60,800 nucleotides of DNA from Verrucomicrobiota bacterium (lineage in GTDB: Bacteria > Verrucomicrobiota > Verrucomicrobiia > Verrucomicrobiales > Verrucomicrobiaceae): contig JAFLEI010000040.1 in assembly GCA_017301975.1 (NCBI GenBank), forward strand, positions 1 to 60,800, in the 5' to 3' direction. Position numbers and translations under genes: made by a program. Under the pieces are notes generated by a model that was not told where the DNA came from, ran no database searches, and saw only the letters and a list, made by a program, of their open reading frames with translations. Numbering within the stretch: position 1 is the stretch's first letter; each line of letters begins with the position of its first letter. This document shows positions 16,369 to 23,845 of the stretch, one piece after another.

Positions 16369-17088
16369 ATGCCCGCCACTTCACAAAAATCACCGTCACG
16401 AGGCAAGATCGCCGCAGTCATCGGCTTCATCCTGCTCATCATCGCCGCGTTTGTTTTGGGTGATCCCAAAGCCTGGCTGAACACAGCCATCACCGAGGTT
16501 GAAAAGCTCGGTCCGTGGGGCCCCGTCGTCTTCATTGTGTGTTACATCATCGCCACCGTGCTCATGGTCCCCGGCTCCGCGCTTACGCTGGCCGCTGGGA
16601 CGCTCTTCGGCGTCGTGTATGGCACCGGCATCGCATCCATCGCCGCCACCAGCGGTGCAGCCGCCGCCTTTCTCGTCGGGCGTTTCCTTGCCCGTGACGC
16701 CGTCGCCGCGAAGATTGCGCGCAATGCCTCCTTTGCTGCGCTGGATCGCGCCATGGGTGATGAAGGCTGGAAGATTGTGGCTCTAGCTCGTCTCTCGCCC
16801 ATTTTCCCATTCACGCTGCTCAACTATGCCTTCGGTCTCACGAAGGTGAAGTTCCTGCACTACGTCCTCGCCTCGTGGGTCGCCATGCTGCCGGGCACGC
16901 TGCTTTATGTGTATCTCGGCTCACTCGCCCGCAGCGGGGTGAAGGGCGGAGCAAAGACACCGCTGGAGTGGACTATGTATGGCGTCGGTTTCGTCGCGAC
17001 TCTCGCGGTGACCATCTTCATCACCAAGCTGGCCAGAAAGGCCATCGACAGAGCGGGGCTTGCACCTGCCAAAGATAAGAAGCCGTGA
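16369..17088 (+). CDS. TVP38/TMEM64 (DedA-like) membrane protein
   Basis: 239 residues with about five or six membrane segments and the TVP38/TMEM64 (SNARE-associated Golgi) core: GPVVFIVCYIIATVLMVPGSALTLAAGTLFG, then SGAAAAFLVGRFLARD and a C-terminal FPFTLLNYAFGLTKVKFLHYVLASWVAMLPGTLLYVYLGSLA. Such proteins are inner-membrane transporters or scramblase-like factors; in ArsS clusters a link to arsenolipid or arsenosugar handling is possible but unproven. The gene overlaps the following transferase start by 4 bp (GTGA), so they are translationally coupled. Confidence 0.85.
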   Translation: MPATSQKSPSRGKIAAVIGFILLIIAAFVLGDPKAWLNTAITEVEKLGPWGPVVFIVCYIIATVLMVPGSALTLAAGTLFGVVYGTGIASIAATSGAAAAFLVGRFLARDAVAAKIARNASFAALDRAMGDEGWKIVALARLSPIFPFTLLNYAFGLTKVKFLHYVLASWVAMLPGTLLYVYLGSLARSGVKGGAKTPLEWTMYGVGFVATLAVTIFITKLARKAIDRAGLAPAKDKKP

Positions 17089-18380
17089 ATTCGACTCCGC
17101 ACGACAGCTTGATCGTTTTCACCCGTCTGCCTCAGTCGGGCAAGGCGAAGACGCGCCTCATCCCAAAGCTCGGCCCGGAGGGGGCGGCGGCCCTGCAACG
17201 ACGCATGACGCTGCACACCGTTGGCCGTGCATGGGCCTGCGCCGCTGCCGATCCATCGCTGCACCTGCGCATCGCGTATGACGGCGGCAGCGAGGCTGAA
17301 ATGCGCGCCTGGCTGGGTGCGCTAAACTTCATCCCGCAAGGGGAAGGCGATCTCGGCCAGCGCATGCACCGGTGCATTCAGCGCGAGTTTGATGCAGGCG
17401 CACGCCATGTCATGGTCATCGGCACCGATTGCCCGCAACTTGATGAAACAGGCATCGCCGAGGCCCTCCGCGCTTTGCAGCACACGCCCGTTGTTTTCGG
17501 CCCTGCGGAGGATGGCGGCTATTATCTCATCGGGCTGTCGCGTCCCATGCCAGCGCTGTTTGAAGCGATGACATGGAGCACGGATCAAGTCCTCGCCGAG
17601 TCGCTCAAACGCGCACGTCTGCAGCACATTGAGGCAGCGCTTCTGCCCATGCTGCCGGATGTCGATCTGCCCGCCGACCTGCCTGAGGCCGAGGCCGCAT
17701 TGCTGCAAGGACGCTCCGTCTCCGTCATCATTCCCACGCTCAATGAGGCCGCCAATCTCACGCGACTGCTCCCCATGCTGCAATTGGCGCAGCCGCTCGA
17801 AATCCTCATTGCCGACGGTGGCAGCACGGACAGCACCGCGCATGTCGCCGCAGCCCACAGAGCACGCTTCATCCCTTGTGGTCGAGGCCGCGCCCGCCAG
17901 ATGAATGCAGCAGCCGGGCAGGCACGCGGCGAGCACCTGCTCTTTCTCCACGCCGACACCGATCCGCCGCCGCACTTTTGCCAGATCATCGCCGAACACT
18001 TGAGCAGTGGCCGCGTCGTGGCAGGCGCATTCCGCTTTGCATTGCGCGAAGACATTGCAGGCGGGGCGCTCATCGAAAAGCTCGTCGCCCTGCGCTGTGC
18101 CACGCGTCACCTGCCCTATGGCGACCAAGGGCTGTTTCTGCGGCGTTCCCTGTTTCATGCGCTGGGCGGATTCCCCGACTGCGCCATCCTCGAAGACCTG
18201 CAGTTCGTGCGCCGCTTGCGAGCCCTCGGCCGCATCGTCATCACCGCCGAGGCCGCGCCAACCTCCGCACGCCGCTGGCAGACCGGCGGCGTGCTGCGCA
18301 CCTTTCTGCGGCATCAGTTCATCTTGCTGGGCCATGCTCTCAGCGTGCCCCCGGAACGTCTGTCGCGATGGCGCGCCTGA
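17085..18380 (+). CDS. Fused DUF2064 transferase and family 2 glycosyltransferase
   Basis: 431 residues made of two normally separate proteins. Residues about 1-205 are a DUF2064/CofC-like nucleotidyl- or glycosyltransferase (FTRLPQSGKAKTRL, VIGTDCPQL near residue 110, GPAEDGGYYLIG), known as rSAM/selenodomain-associated transferase 1. Residues about 212-431 are a GT2 enzyme (SVSVIIPTLNEAANL, IADGGSTDST, FLHADTDPPP with the DTD metal site), transferase 2. The two usually lie side by side near arsS; here they are a single polypeptide, presumably acting in consecutive or coupled steps that add the sugar part. The start is GTG, overlapping the TVP38 stop. Assignment to families is firm; the reaction is inferred from context. 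Confidence 0.85.
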   Translation: MNSTPHDSLIVFTRLPQSGKAKTRLIPKLGPEGAAALQRRMTLHTVGRAWACAAADPSLHLRIAYDGGSEAEMRAWLGALNFIPQGEGDLGQRMHRCIQREFDAGARHVMVIGTDCPQLDETGIAEALRALQHTPVVFGPAEDGGYYLIGLSRPMPALFEAMTWSTDQVLAESLKRARLQHIEAALLPMLPDVDLPADLPEAEAALLQGRSVSVIIPTLNEAANLTRLLPMLQLAQPLEILIADGGSTDSTAHVAAAHRARFIPCGRGRARQMNAAAGQARGEHLLFLHADTDPPPHFCQIIAEHLSSGRVVAGAFRFALREDIAGGALIEKLVALRCATRHLPYGDQGLFLRRSLFHALGGFPDCAILEDLQFVRRLRALGRIVITAEAAPTSARRWQTGGVLRTFLRHQFILLGHALSVPPERLSRWRA

Positions 18381-18442
18381 GCACTCGTAGAGTGCCTAAT
18401 CCTGTTAATGAGCCACGCCCCTTGCACGACTAACCTGTGAAC

Positions 18443-19969
18443 ATGATGACACCCACCAACCAAGTCCTCCCCGCAGACGAGCACAACGCCGCGCTGGTCC
18501 GTCACGTCCATCCCAGTGACTGGACCAATCCCACGCCCACCGGACGCTACAATCTCGTCGTCATCGGAGGCGGCACCGCTGGGCTCGTCACCGCTGCGGG
18601 CGCAGCAGGACTGGGCGCAAAGGTCGCGTTGGTGGAGCGCCATCTCATGGGCGGTGATTGCCTGAACTTTGGCTGCGTGCCGAGCAAAGGCATCATCAGC
18701 GCGGCGCGACGCGCAGCAGCGATGCGTGGCGGAGAGGACTTCGGCGTCACCGCTTCAGAGGTAAAAGTGGATTTTGCCGCAGTCATGCAGCGCATGAGGA
18801 AGCTGCGCGCAGGCATCAGCCGGAGTGACTCCGTGAAACGTTTCGCCTCACTTGGCGTGGATGTGTTTCTCGGGCAGGCCTCCTTCACTGGCAAAGACAG
18901 CATCAGCGTAGGCGACAAGGAGTTGAAGTATCACACCGCCGTCATTGCCACCGGAGCACGAGCCGCAGCACCGCCGATTCCCGGATTGCAGGATGTGCCA
19001 TATCTCACCAATGAAACTCTCTTCTCCCTCAACGAACTGCCGAAACGCCTGGCGGTGATCGGCGCAGGCCCCATCGGCTGCGAGATGGCTCAAACCTTTG
19101 CCCGCCTTGGCAGTGAGGTCTTTGTGGTCGAGTCCGGGCACGGAATCTTGCCGCGCGAAGACGCTGACGCATCCGCCATCCTGCTGGCACAAATGAAGCG
19201 CGATGGCGTCACACTGCTCTGCTGCGGCAAGGAGCTAAAACTCTCCAAAGGCGAAGGCGGCACCGTGCGCCTCGTTGTGGACTCACACGATCACGGCTAC
19301 GACCTCACGGTGGACAAGCTCCTCGTCGCCGTGGGCAGAGCGCCCAATGTGGAAGGGCTCAATCTCCAGGCCGTGGGTGTGGAGCATGACAAGAAGGGTG
19401 TGAAAGTGGATGACCACCTCCGCACCGCCAACAAGCGCATTTTTGCCTGTGGCGATATTTGCTCACCCTATCAGTTCACCCACAGCGCGGATTTCCAGGC
19501 CCGCATTGTGATTCAGAATGCCCTGTTCTTTGGCTGGAAAAAAGCCAGCGCCCTCATCACCCCATGGGCCACCTACACCTCGCCAGAGATCGCCCACGTC
19601 GGCCTCTATGAAAAGGATGCCAGGGACCGAGGCATCCCGATCACCACCTTCACACAGCCTCTCAGCGAGGTGGATCGCGCCATCCTCGACGGCGAGACCG
19701 AGGGCTTCGTGCGTGTGCATGTCAGGCAGGGCACCGATGAAATCGTGGGAGCCACCATAGTCGCCGCGCACGCAGGTGACCTGATCTCTGAACTCACCCT
19801 GGCGATGACCAGCAAAATCGGCCTCGGCAAGATCGCCGCCACCATGCACCCGTATCCCACCCAGGCTGAGGCCATTCGCAAAGTCGGAGATCAATACAAC
19901 CGCACCCGCCTCACGCCAAGGCTGAAGAGCCTCATGACCAAGCTGCTTGCCTGGCGGCGTGGGAACTAA
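18443..19969 (+). CDS. Mercuric-reductase-like FAD/NAD disulfide oxidoreductase
   Basis: About 508 residues in the class I pyridine-nucleotide-disulfide reductase family. Visible are the N-terminal FAD motif VVIGGGTAGLVTAAGAAGLGA, the redox pair in CLNFGCVPSK, the NAD motif AVIGAGPIGCEMAQTFARLG, a second FAD site RIFACGDICSPYQFTH and the dimerisation-domain end MHPYPTQAEAIRKVGD with the HPYPT catalytic histidine. It lacks the heavy-metal-associated N-terminal domain of true MerA and the C-terminal vicinal cysteines needed for mercury, so it is better called MerA-like or dihydrolipoamide-dehydrogenase-like. Context suggests reduction of an arsenical or disulfide carrier. An in-frame GTG at 18437 and a second ATG at 18446 are alternative starts. 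Confidence 0.85.
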   Translation: MMTPTNQVLPADEHNAALVRHVHPSDWTNPTPTGRYNLVVIGGGTAGLVTAAGAAGLGAKVALVERHLMGGDCLNFGCVPSKGIISAARRAAAMRGGEDFGVTASEVKVDFAAVMQRMRKLRAGISRSDSVKRFASLGVDVFLGQASFTGKDSISVGDKELKYHTAVIATGARAAAPPIPGLQDVPYLTNETLFSLNELPKRLAVIGAGPIGCEMAQTFARLGSEVFVVESGHGILPREDADASAILLAQMKRDGVTLLCCGKELKLSKGEGGTVRLVVDSHDHGYDLTVDKLLVAVGRAPNVEGLNLQAVGVEHDKKGVKVDDHLRTANKRIFACGDICSPYQFTHSADFQARIVIQNALFFGWKKASALITPWATYTSPEIAHVGLYEKDARDRGIPITTFTQPLSEVDRAILDGETEGFVRVHVRQGTDEIVGATIVAAHAGDLISELTLAMTSKIGLGKIAATMHPYPTQAEAIRKVGDQYNRTRLTPRLKSLMTKLLAWRRGN

Positions 19970-19987
19970 CTTTTTTCCATTACCCCA

Positions 19988-21157
19988 ATGCCAACCACCT
20001 CTCCATCCGCTGAAAATGCCACCCGTGATCGGTACTCCGCTGCTGCAAAGGCTCCCGAAGAAGCCCTGTGCTGCCCCGTGAACTACGATCCGCAGTATTT
20101 GAAAATCATCCCCGCCGAGGTCATCGAGAAAGACTACGGCTGCGGCGATCCATCGAGGCATCTGCATCCTGGCGAGACCGTGCTCGATCTGGGCAGCGGC
20201 ACGGGTAAGATTTGTTTCATCGCCTCGCAAGTGGTCGGGCCAGCCGGAAAAGTCATCGGCGTGGACATGACCGATGACATGCTGGAGGTGGCCCGGCGCA
20301 ATGCGCCCATTGTGGCGGAGCGTGTCGGCTACGCGAATGTCGAGTTCCGCAAAGGTCGCATCCAGGATCTCGCGCTGGATCTGGAGGTGCTGGACTCCGA
20401 ATTGAAAAGGTGTCCCATGACCGATGCTGCGTCCTATCTCGCAGCCGAAGACCTCGCGGCGAATCTGCGCGTGAATCATCCGCTGGTCGCCTCTGAGTCT
20501 GTGGATGTCGTTGTCTCGAACTGTGTGCTCAATCTTGTCGAGACCCGCATGAAGAGGCAGCTCTTTGATGAAATATTCCGTGTTCTCAAACGCGGCGGTC
20601 GCGCCGTCATATCCGACATCGTCAGCGATGAAGCCATTCCGCGTGAACTGCAAGACGATGCCTATCTATGGAGCGGCTGCATCAGCGGAGCCTACACAGA
20701 AGAAGGTTTTTTGACAGCCTTCGCCGACGCAGGATTCCACGGCATTGAAATCTTGAAGTATGATGCGGCCCCCTGGCAAACGGTGGCGGGCATCGAGTTC
20801 CGCAGCGTCACCATCCAGGCGTGGAAGGGCAAGCAAGGCCCCTGCTTCGAGCGCAATCAGGCGGTCATTTACAAAGGCCCCTTCCTCAAAGTGCTCGACG
20901 ATGACGGCCATGCCATGGAGCGGGGCAAACGCTATGCCGTGTGTGACAAGACCTTCCAGCTCTACCAACAGCCACCTTATCGCGACTTCTTCGCATTTAT
21001 CGATCCGCTGACGCCCATTCCGCTGGAGACCGCCCAGCCTTTCGACTGCGAAGGCATGAGACTCCGACACCCCAAGGAAACCAAAGGCCTGGACTACAAC
21101 GCCACCACTGAAGCTGCGAACTGCCGCACTGGCAGTGATGGAGCGAGCTGCTGTTAA
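19988..21157 (+). CDS. arsM: ArsM-type arsenite S-adenosylmethionine methyltransferase
   Basis: 389 residues. The SAM-binding motif is VLDLGSGTGK. The three arsenite-binding cysteines of ArsM all have counterparts: C52 in KDYGCGDP, C179 in VVSNCVLNLV and C231 in WSGCISGAY, so As(III) methylation is well supported. Two extra cysteine pairs occur, CC at residues 28-29 and CC at the very C terminus, and a roughly 110-residue C-terminal extension (from about residue 275) goes beyond the simple ArsM core, typical of the arsenosugar-cluster form. It would supply dimethylarsenite to ArsS. The gene starts 18 bp after the flavoprotein stop and ends the cluster. Confidence 0.9.
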   Translation: MPTTSPSAENATRDRYSAAAKAPEEALCCPVNYDPQYLKIIPAEVIEKDYGCGDPSRHLHPGETVLDLGSGTGKICFIASQVVGPAGKVIGVDMTDDMLEVARRNAPIVAERVGYANVEFRKGRIQDLALDLEVLDSELKRCPMTDAASYLAAEDLAANLRVNHPLVASESVDVVVSNCVLNLVETRMKRQLFDEIFRVLKRGGRAVISDIVSDEAIPRELQDDAYLWSGCISGAYTEEGFLTAFADAGFHGIEILKYDAAPWQTVAGIEFRSVTIQAWKGKQGPCFERNQAVIYKGPFLKVLDDDGHAMERGKRYAVCDKTFQLYQQPPYRDFFAFIDPLTPIPLETAQPFDCEGMRLRHPKETKGLDYNATTEAANCRTGSDGASCC

Positions 21158-21267
21158 TTTCCGTCCGGAGTAGTAGAGCGGACCGTATTGGGAGATTCAT
21201 CGAGTCCAGAGCGTGGCGTGATCTTGGGCGCGTTGGGCCTTCTTCACTGCCAACTTGCTGAAATTTT

Positions 21268-21296
21268 GTTAACCTTTGGCGTAGGCCGGCATTTGC
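21268..21296 (+). promoter_or_regulatory. Motif B promoter of ECF sigma 2
   Basis: GTTAACCTTT at 21268 and GGCATTTGC at 21288-21296 (20 bp start to start), 17 nt before the ATG at 21314. The same two blocks with 20-21 bp spacing stand before 23846, 29669/29893 and 40806. GTTAAC is a perfect hexamer palindrome, but the asymmetric second block and the fixed direction favour a promoter. Its place ahead of a sigma gene suggests autoregulation. Confidence 0.7.
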
Positions 21297-21313
21297 ATGT
21301 GAATTCCCCCCTC

Positions 21314-21850
21314 ATGAATGAATCCCAGCAAGAGAGCGCCTTTGTCGCTGAATTGACCGGCATGCAGATGCCGCTGCGGCTGTATGTGCAGTCGTTGCTG
21401 CCGGGAGATCCGGCGACGCATGATGTGGTGCAGCAGGCGAATGCGACGCTGTGGAAGAAGCGCGGGGATTTCACGCTGGGCACGAATTTTAAAGCGTGGG
21501 CGTTCAGTGTGGCGCGCTATGAGGTGCTGAACTACAGGAAGCAGCAGGCGCGGGACTCGCGACTGGTGTTTGGCGAGGACTTGGAGCAGACCTTTGCGGA
21601 GGAGATCGCGGCGCGGGATGATGACACGGAGCGGCGGCATGAGGCGCTGAAGGGGTGCCTGGAAAAACTGCGGCCGCAGGATCGCGAGCTGCTGCTGCAC
21701 CGCTACACGGCTTCGGCGGGCACGCTGGAGGATTATGCGCAGCGGGCGGGCCGCAGCGTGGGAGGCTTGAAGGTGACGCTGCACCGGCTGCGCAATGCGC
21801 TGCTGGGCTGCATTGAGAAACAACTCCCACCTCTGGAGGCGGAATCATGA
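21314..21850 (+). CDS. ECF-type RNA polymerase sigma factor (sigma 2)
   Basis: From the ATG at 21314 the 178-residue product is an ECF sigma factor of the same subfamily as the one at 4895. Region 2 includes LRLYVQSLLPGDPATHDVVQQANATLWKK and FKAWAFSVARYEVLNYRKQQ; region 4 includes CLEKLRPQDRELLLHRY and the recognition helix segment RSVGGLKVTLHRLRNALLGCI. The frame from 21188 starts upstream of the promoter motif and adds no family sequence, so it is rejected. The stop overlaps the FecR-LamG start by 4 bp. Paired with motif B directly upstream, it is probably autoregulated. No Shine-Dalgarno sequence is seen. Confidence 0.9.
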   Translation: MNESQQESAFVAELTGMQMPLRLYVQSLLPGDPATHDVVQQANATLWKKRGDFTLGTNFKAWAFSVARYEVLNYRKQQARDSRLVFGEDLEQTFAEEIAARDDDTERRHEALKGCLEKLRPQDRELLLHRYTASAGTLEDYAQRAGRSVGGLKVTLHRLRNALLGCIEKQLPPLEAES

Positions 21851-23424
21851 ACCCGGCGGAACGCAATGAACTCATCGACGACTTGATCGAAGAACGGATC
21901 AGCGAGGCGGATTTCCTCCGGCTGGAGGCGGAGCTTTCGGTCGATCCTGCGGCGCGTGCGGCTTATTACGAGCGGGTGCAGTTGTCGATGGCGCTCACTG
22001 AGCATGCCAGACAGATGCCCGCCAAGAAAGCGCCGATGCGGTGGAAAACCACTCCCTCCTGGCTGGCGATGGCGGCGCTGTGGGTGGCATTGGCTGGTAT
22101 CGCGGCGCTGCTGCTGCGGCCTGGCCGCACGGATTCCGTGGCAGAGGTGGAATCCACCGCGAATGGCTATGCCGCGCTGGTGAGCCAGGTGGATGCGGTG
22201 TGGGCGGGGCAGGCCGGTGCGATGGCCGATGGCGCGCTGCTGCCTGCCGGTATCGTGAAGCTGGAGTCTGGTCTGGCGCAGGTGGAGCTCTTTAGCGGCG
22301 TGAGATTGGTCGTGGAAGGAACGGCGGAATTTGAGGTGCTTTCACCAATGGAAATGAGGCTGACGCAGGGGCGGGTGCGTGCGCATGTGCCGGAGACGGC
22401 GCATGGATTCCGCATTCACACGCCAGAGGGCGATGTGGTCGATCTCGGCACCGAGTTCGCGGTGAATGCTTCGGCGCAAAGCTCGGAGCTACATGTGCTG
22501 CAGGGGGAGGTGGAGTGGCATCCGCACGCTGCCAAGATGCAGAACATGGTTGGCGGCGAGGCCCTGCGCTGGCAGGCGGGCGGTGATCATGCGGCGATGA
22601 CAGCGGACCAGTCGCGCTTTGTTGGACTTGCCGAAATCAAAGAACGGCATGAGACGGCGCAGAAAAATCGCCGCAGCGAGTGGCTGCGCTTCAGCGAGCA
22701 GATGCGGCGGGATCCGCGCCTGCTGGCCTGCTACCGCATGGATGTTTCTGATTCGGGCGAGCGCATGGTGCGCAACCTCGCCTCGACACCGGCAGCCAAG
22801 CCCGGCGCGGGGGCCATCGTGGCCGCGCGGCGTGCGGAGGATCGCTGGGGCATGACGGATGGCGCGCTGGATTTCAGCCCCGCAGGCAGCCGGGTGCGGG
22901 TGAGTGTGCCGGGAGAGCATGGCTCGCTGACGATGCTGTGCTGGGTGAAGATCAACAGCCTCGACCGGCTGTACAATTCGCTCTTTCTCACCGACGGGCA
23001 TGAAGTCGGTGCACCGCACTGGCAGATCACTCAAGATGGACGGCTGTTTTTCTCCGTGAAAAAAATGGAGCAGTCAGAAAAAGGCAGGAGAGACAAACAC
23101 AATGCTTTCTCGCCGCCGTTTTGGAACACGTCGCTCAGCGGCCAATGGCTGATGCTGGCGGTGGTGTATGATGTGAAGGCCGGGACGGTGACGCATTTTC
23201 TCAATGGAGAAATCCTCAGCAGCGAGACGGTGCCTGATGATTTTCTGGTGGAGGATGTGCGCATCGGCAACGCCTCTATCGGCAACTGGAGCGAGCCTGC
23301 GTACCGCAAGGACGCTGAGTTCGCGGTGCGCAATTTCAACGGCAGCATGGATGAGTTCCTGCTGTTTGATGCCGCGCTGCCTGCCACGGAGATCTCCGCG
23401 ATCTACGAGCATGGCAGGCCTTAG
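21847..23424 (+). CDS. FecR-LamG membrane protein, probable anti-sigma/sensor of sigma 2
   Basis: 525 residues with the same plan as the protein at 5449: an N-terminal cytoplasmic segment (RNELIDDLIEERISEADFLRLEAEL), a membrane helix at about residues 69-90, a FecR domain at about 105-245 (LESGLAQVELFSGVRLVVEG, FRIHTPEGDVVDLGTEFAV, LHVLQGEVEWH), and a LamG domain at about 335-520 (LTMLCWVKINSLDRLYNSLF, HWQITQDGRLFFSV, GSMDEFLLFDAALP). The two paralogues align along their whole length but differ most in the N-terminal sigma-facing part and in ligand-facing loops, as expected for insulated pathways. Translational coupling to sigma 2 is shown by the 4-bp overlap. Confidence 0.85.
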   Translation: MNPAERNELIDDLIEERISEADFLRLEAELSVDPAARAAYYERVQLSMALTEHARQMPAKKAPMRWKTTPSWLAMAALWVALAGIAALLLRPGRTDSVAEVESTANGYAALVSQVDAVWAGQAGAMADGALLPAGIVKLESGLAQVELFSGVRLVVEGTAEFEVLSPMEMRLTQGRVRAHVPETAHGFRIHTPEGDVVDLGTEFAVNASAQSSELHVLQGEVEWHPHAAKMQNMVGGEALRWQAGGDHAAMTADQSRFVGLAEIKERHETAQKNRRSEWLRFSEQMRRDPRLLACYRMDVSDSGERMVRNLASTPAAKPGAGAIVAARRAEDRWGMTDGALDFSPAGSRVRVSVPGEHGSLTMLCWVKINSLDRLYNSLFLTDGHEVGAPHWQITQDGRLFFSVKKMEQSEKGRRDKHNAFSPPFWNTSLSGQWLMLAVVYDVKAGTVTHFLNGEILSSETVPDDFLVEDVRIGNASIGNWSEPAYRKDAEFAVRNFNGSMDEFLLFDAALPATEISAIYEHGRP

Positions 23425-23794
23425 TTCTACTTTGTTAAGTCATCGGGCTTTGGGGCCTGGCGATACTCTCTGGGCGTGGCGGAGCTCTGTCAGACGCTGC
23501 TGGTGGGTGTGGCGTGTGGCGAAGGCGCTGGGTTTGCTTTCCGGTGATGACGTCTGGTACCAGGGGAGCACTCGCTGAGGCTCGGCACCCCTTCGCTATG
23601 ATGCGCAGTCCCGTTGGGACTGGTGTCAAACGGGGCAATGGCGCAAGACTGCGACAACTTGCCAGCGACATTGCACAGCGTGAGGGGTGATGGGGCAGAA
23701 AAGCCCTCCCGATGGATTTTATGCCTCCCGATGATTTACCAAAGTAGAATTAGCAGCCTGCCGAGGACATCCGCAAAGGGAGACACGTTTTGCC
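23425..23794. other. Gap between sigma 2 operon and PSD1 gene
   Basis: About 370 bp without a convincing gene. It holds a perfect small hairpin at 23606-23622 (CAGTCCC-GTT-GGGACTG) and ends in the motif B promoter. Short frames here translate to sequences without protein character. The segment could carry the end of the sigma 2 transcript. Confidence 0.5.
23606..23622. repeat. Perfect 7-bp inverted repeat
   Basis: CAGTCCC and GGGACTG separated by GTT. No T tract follows, so it is not a standard terminator. It could be a REP-like or mRNA 3'-end hairpin of the upstream operon. Confidence 0.45.
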
Positions 23795-23823
23795 GTTAAC
23801 CTTTCTCATGAAGCGGCATTTGC
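23795..23823 (+). promoter_or_regulatory. Motif B promoter of the PSD1 cytochrome operon
   Basis: GTTAACCTTT at 23795 and GGCATTTGC at 23815-23823 (20 bp start to start), 22 nt before the ATG at 23846. Identity with the sigma 2 copy extends to a shared GGCATTTGCATG. Confidence 0.7.
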
Positions 23824-23845
23824 ATGCAGACACACCTGATTTCAC

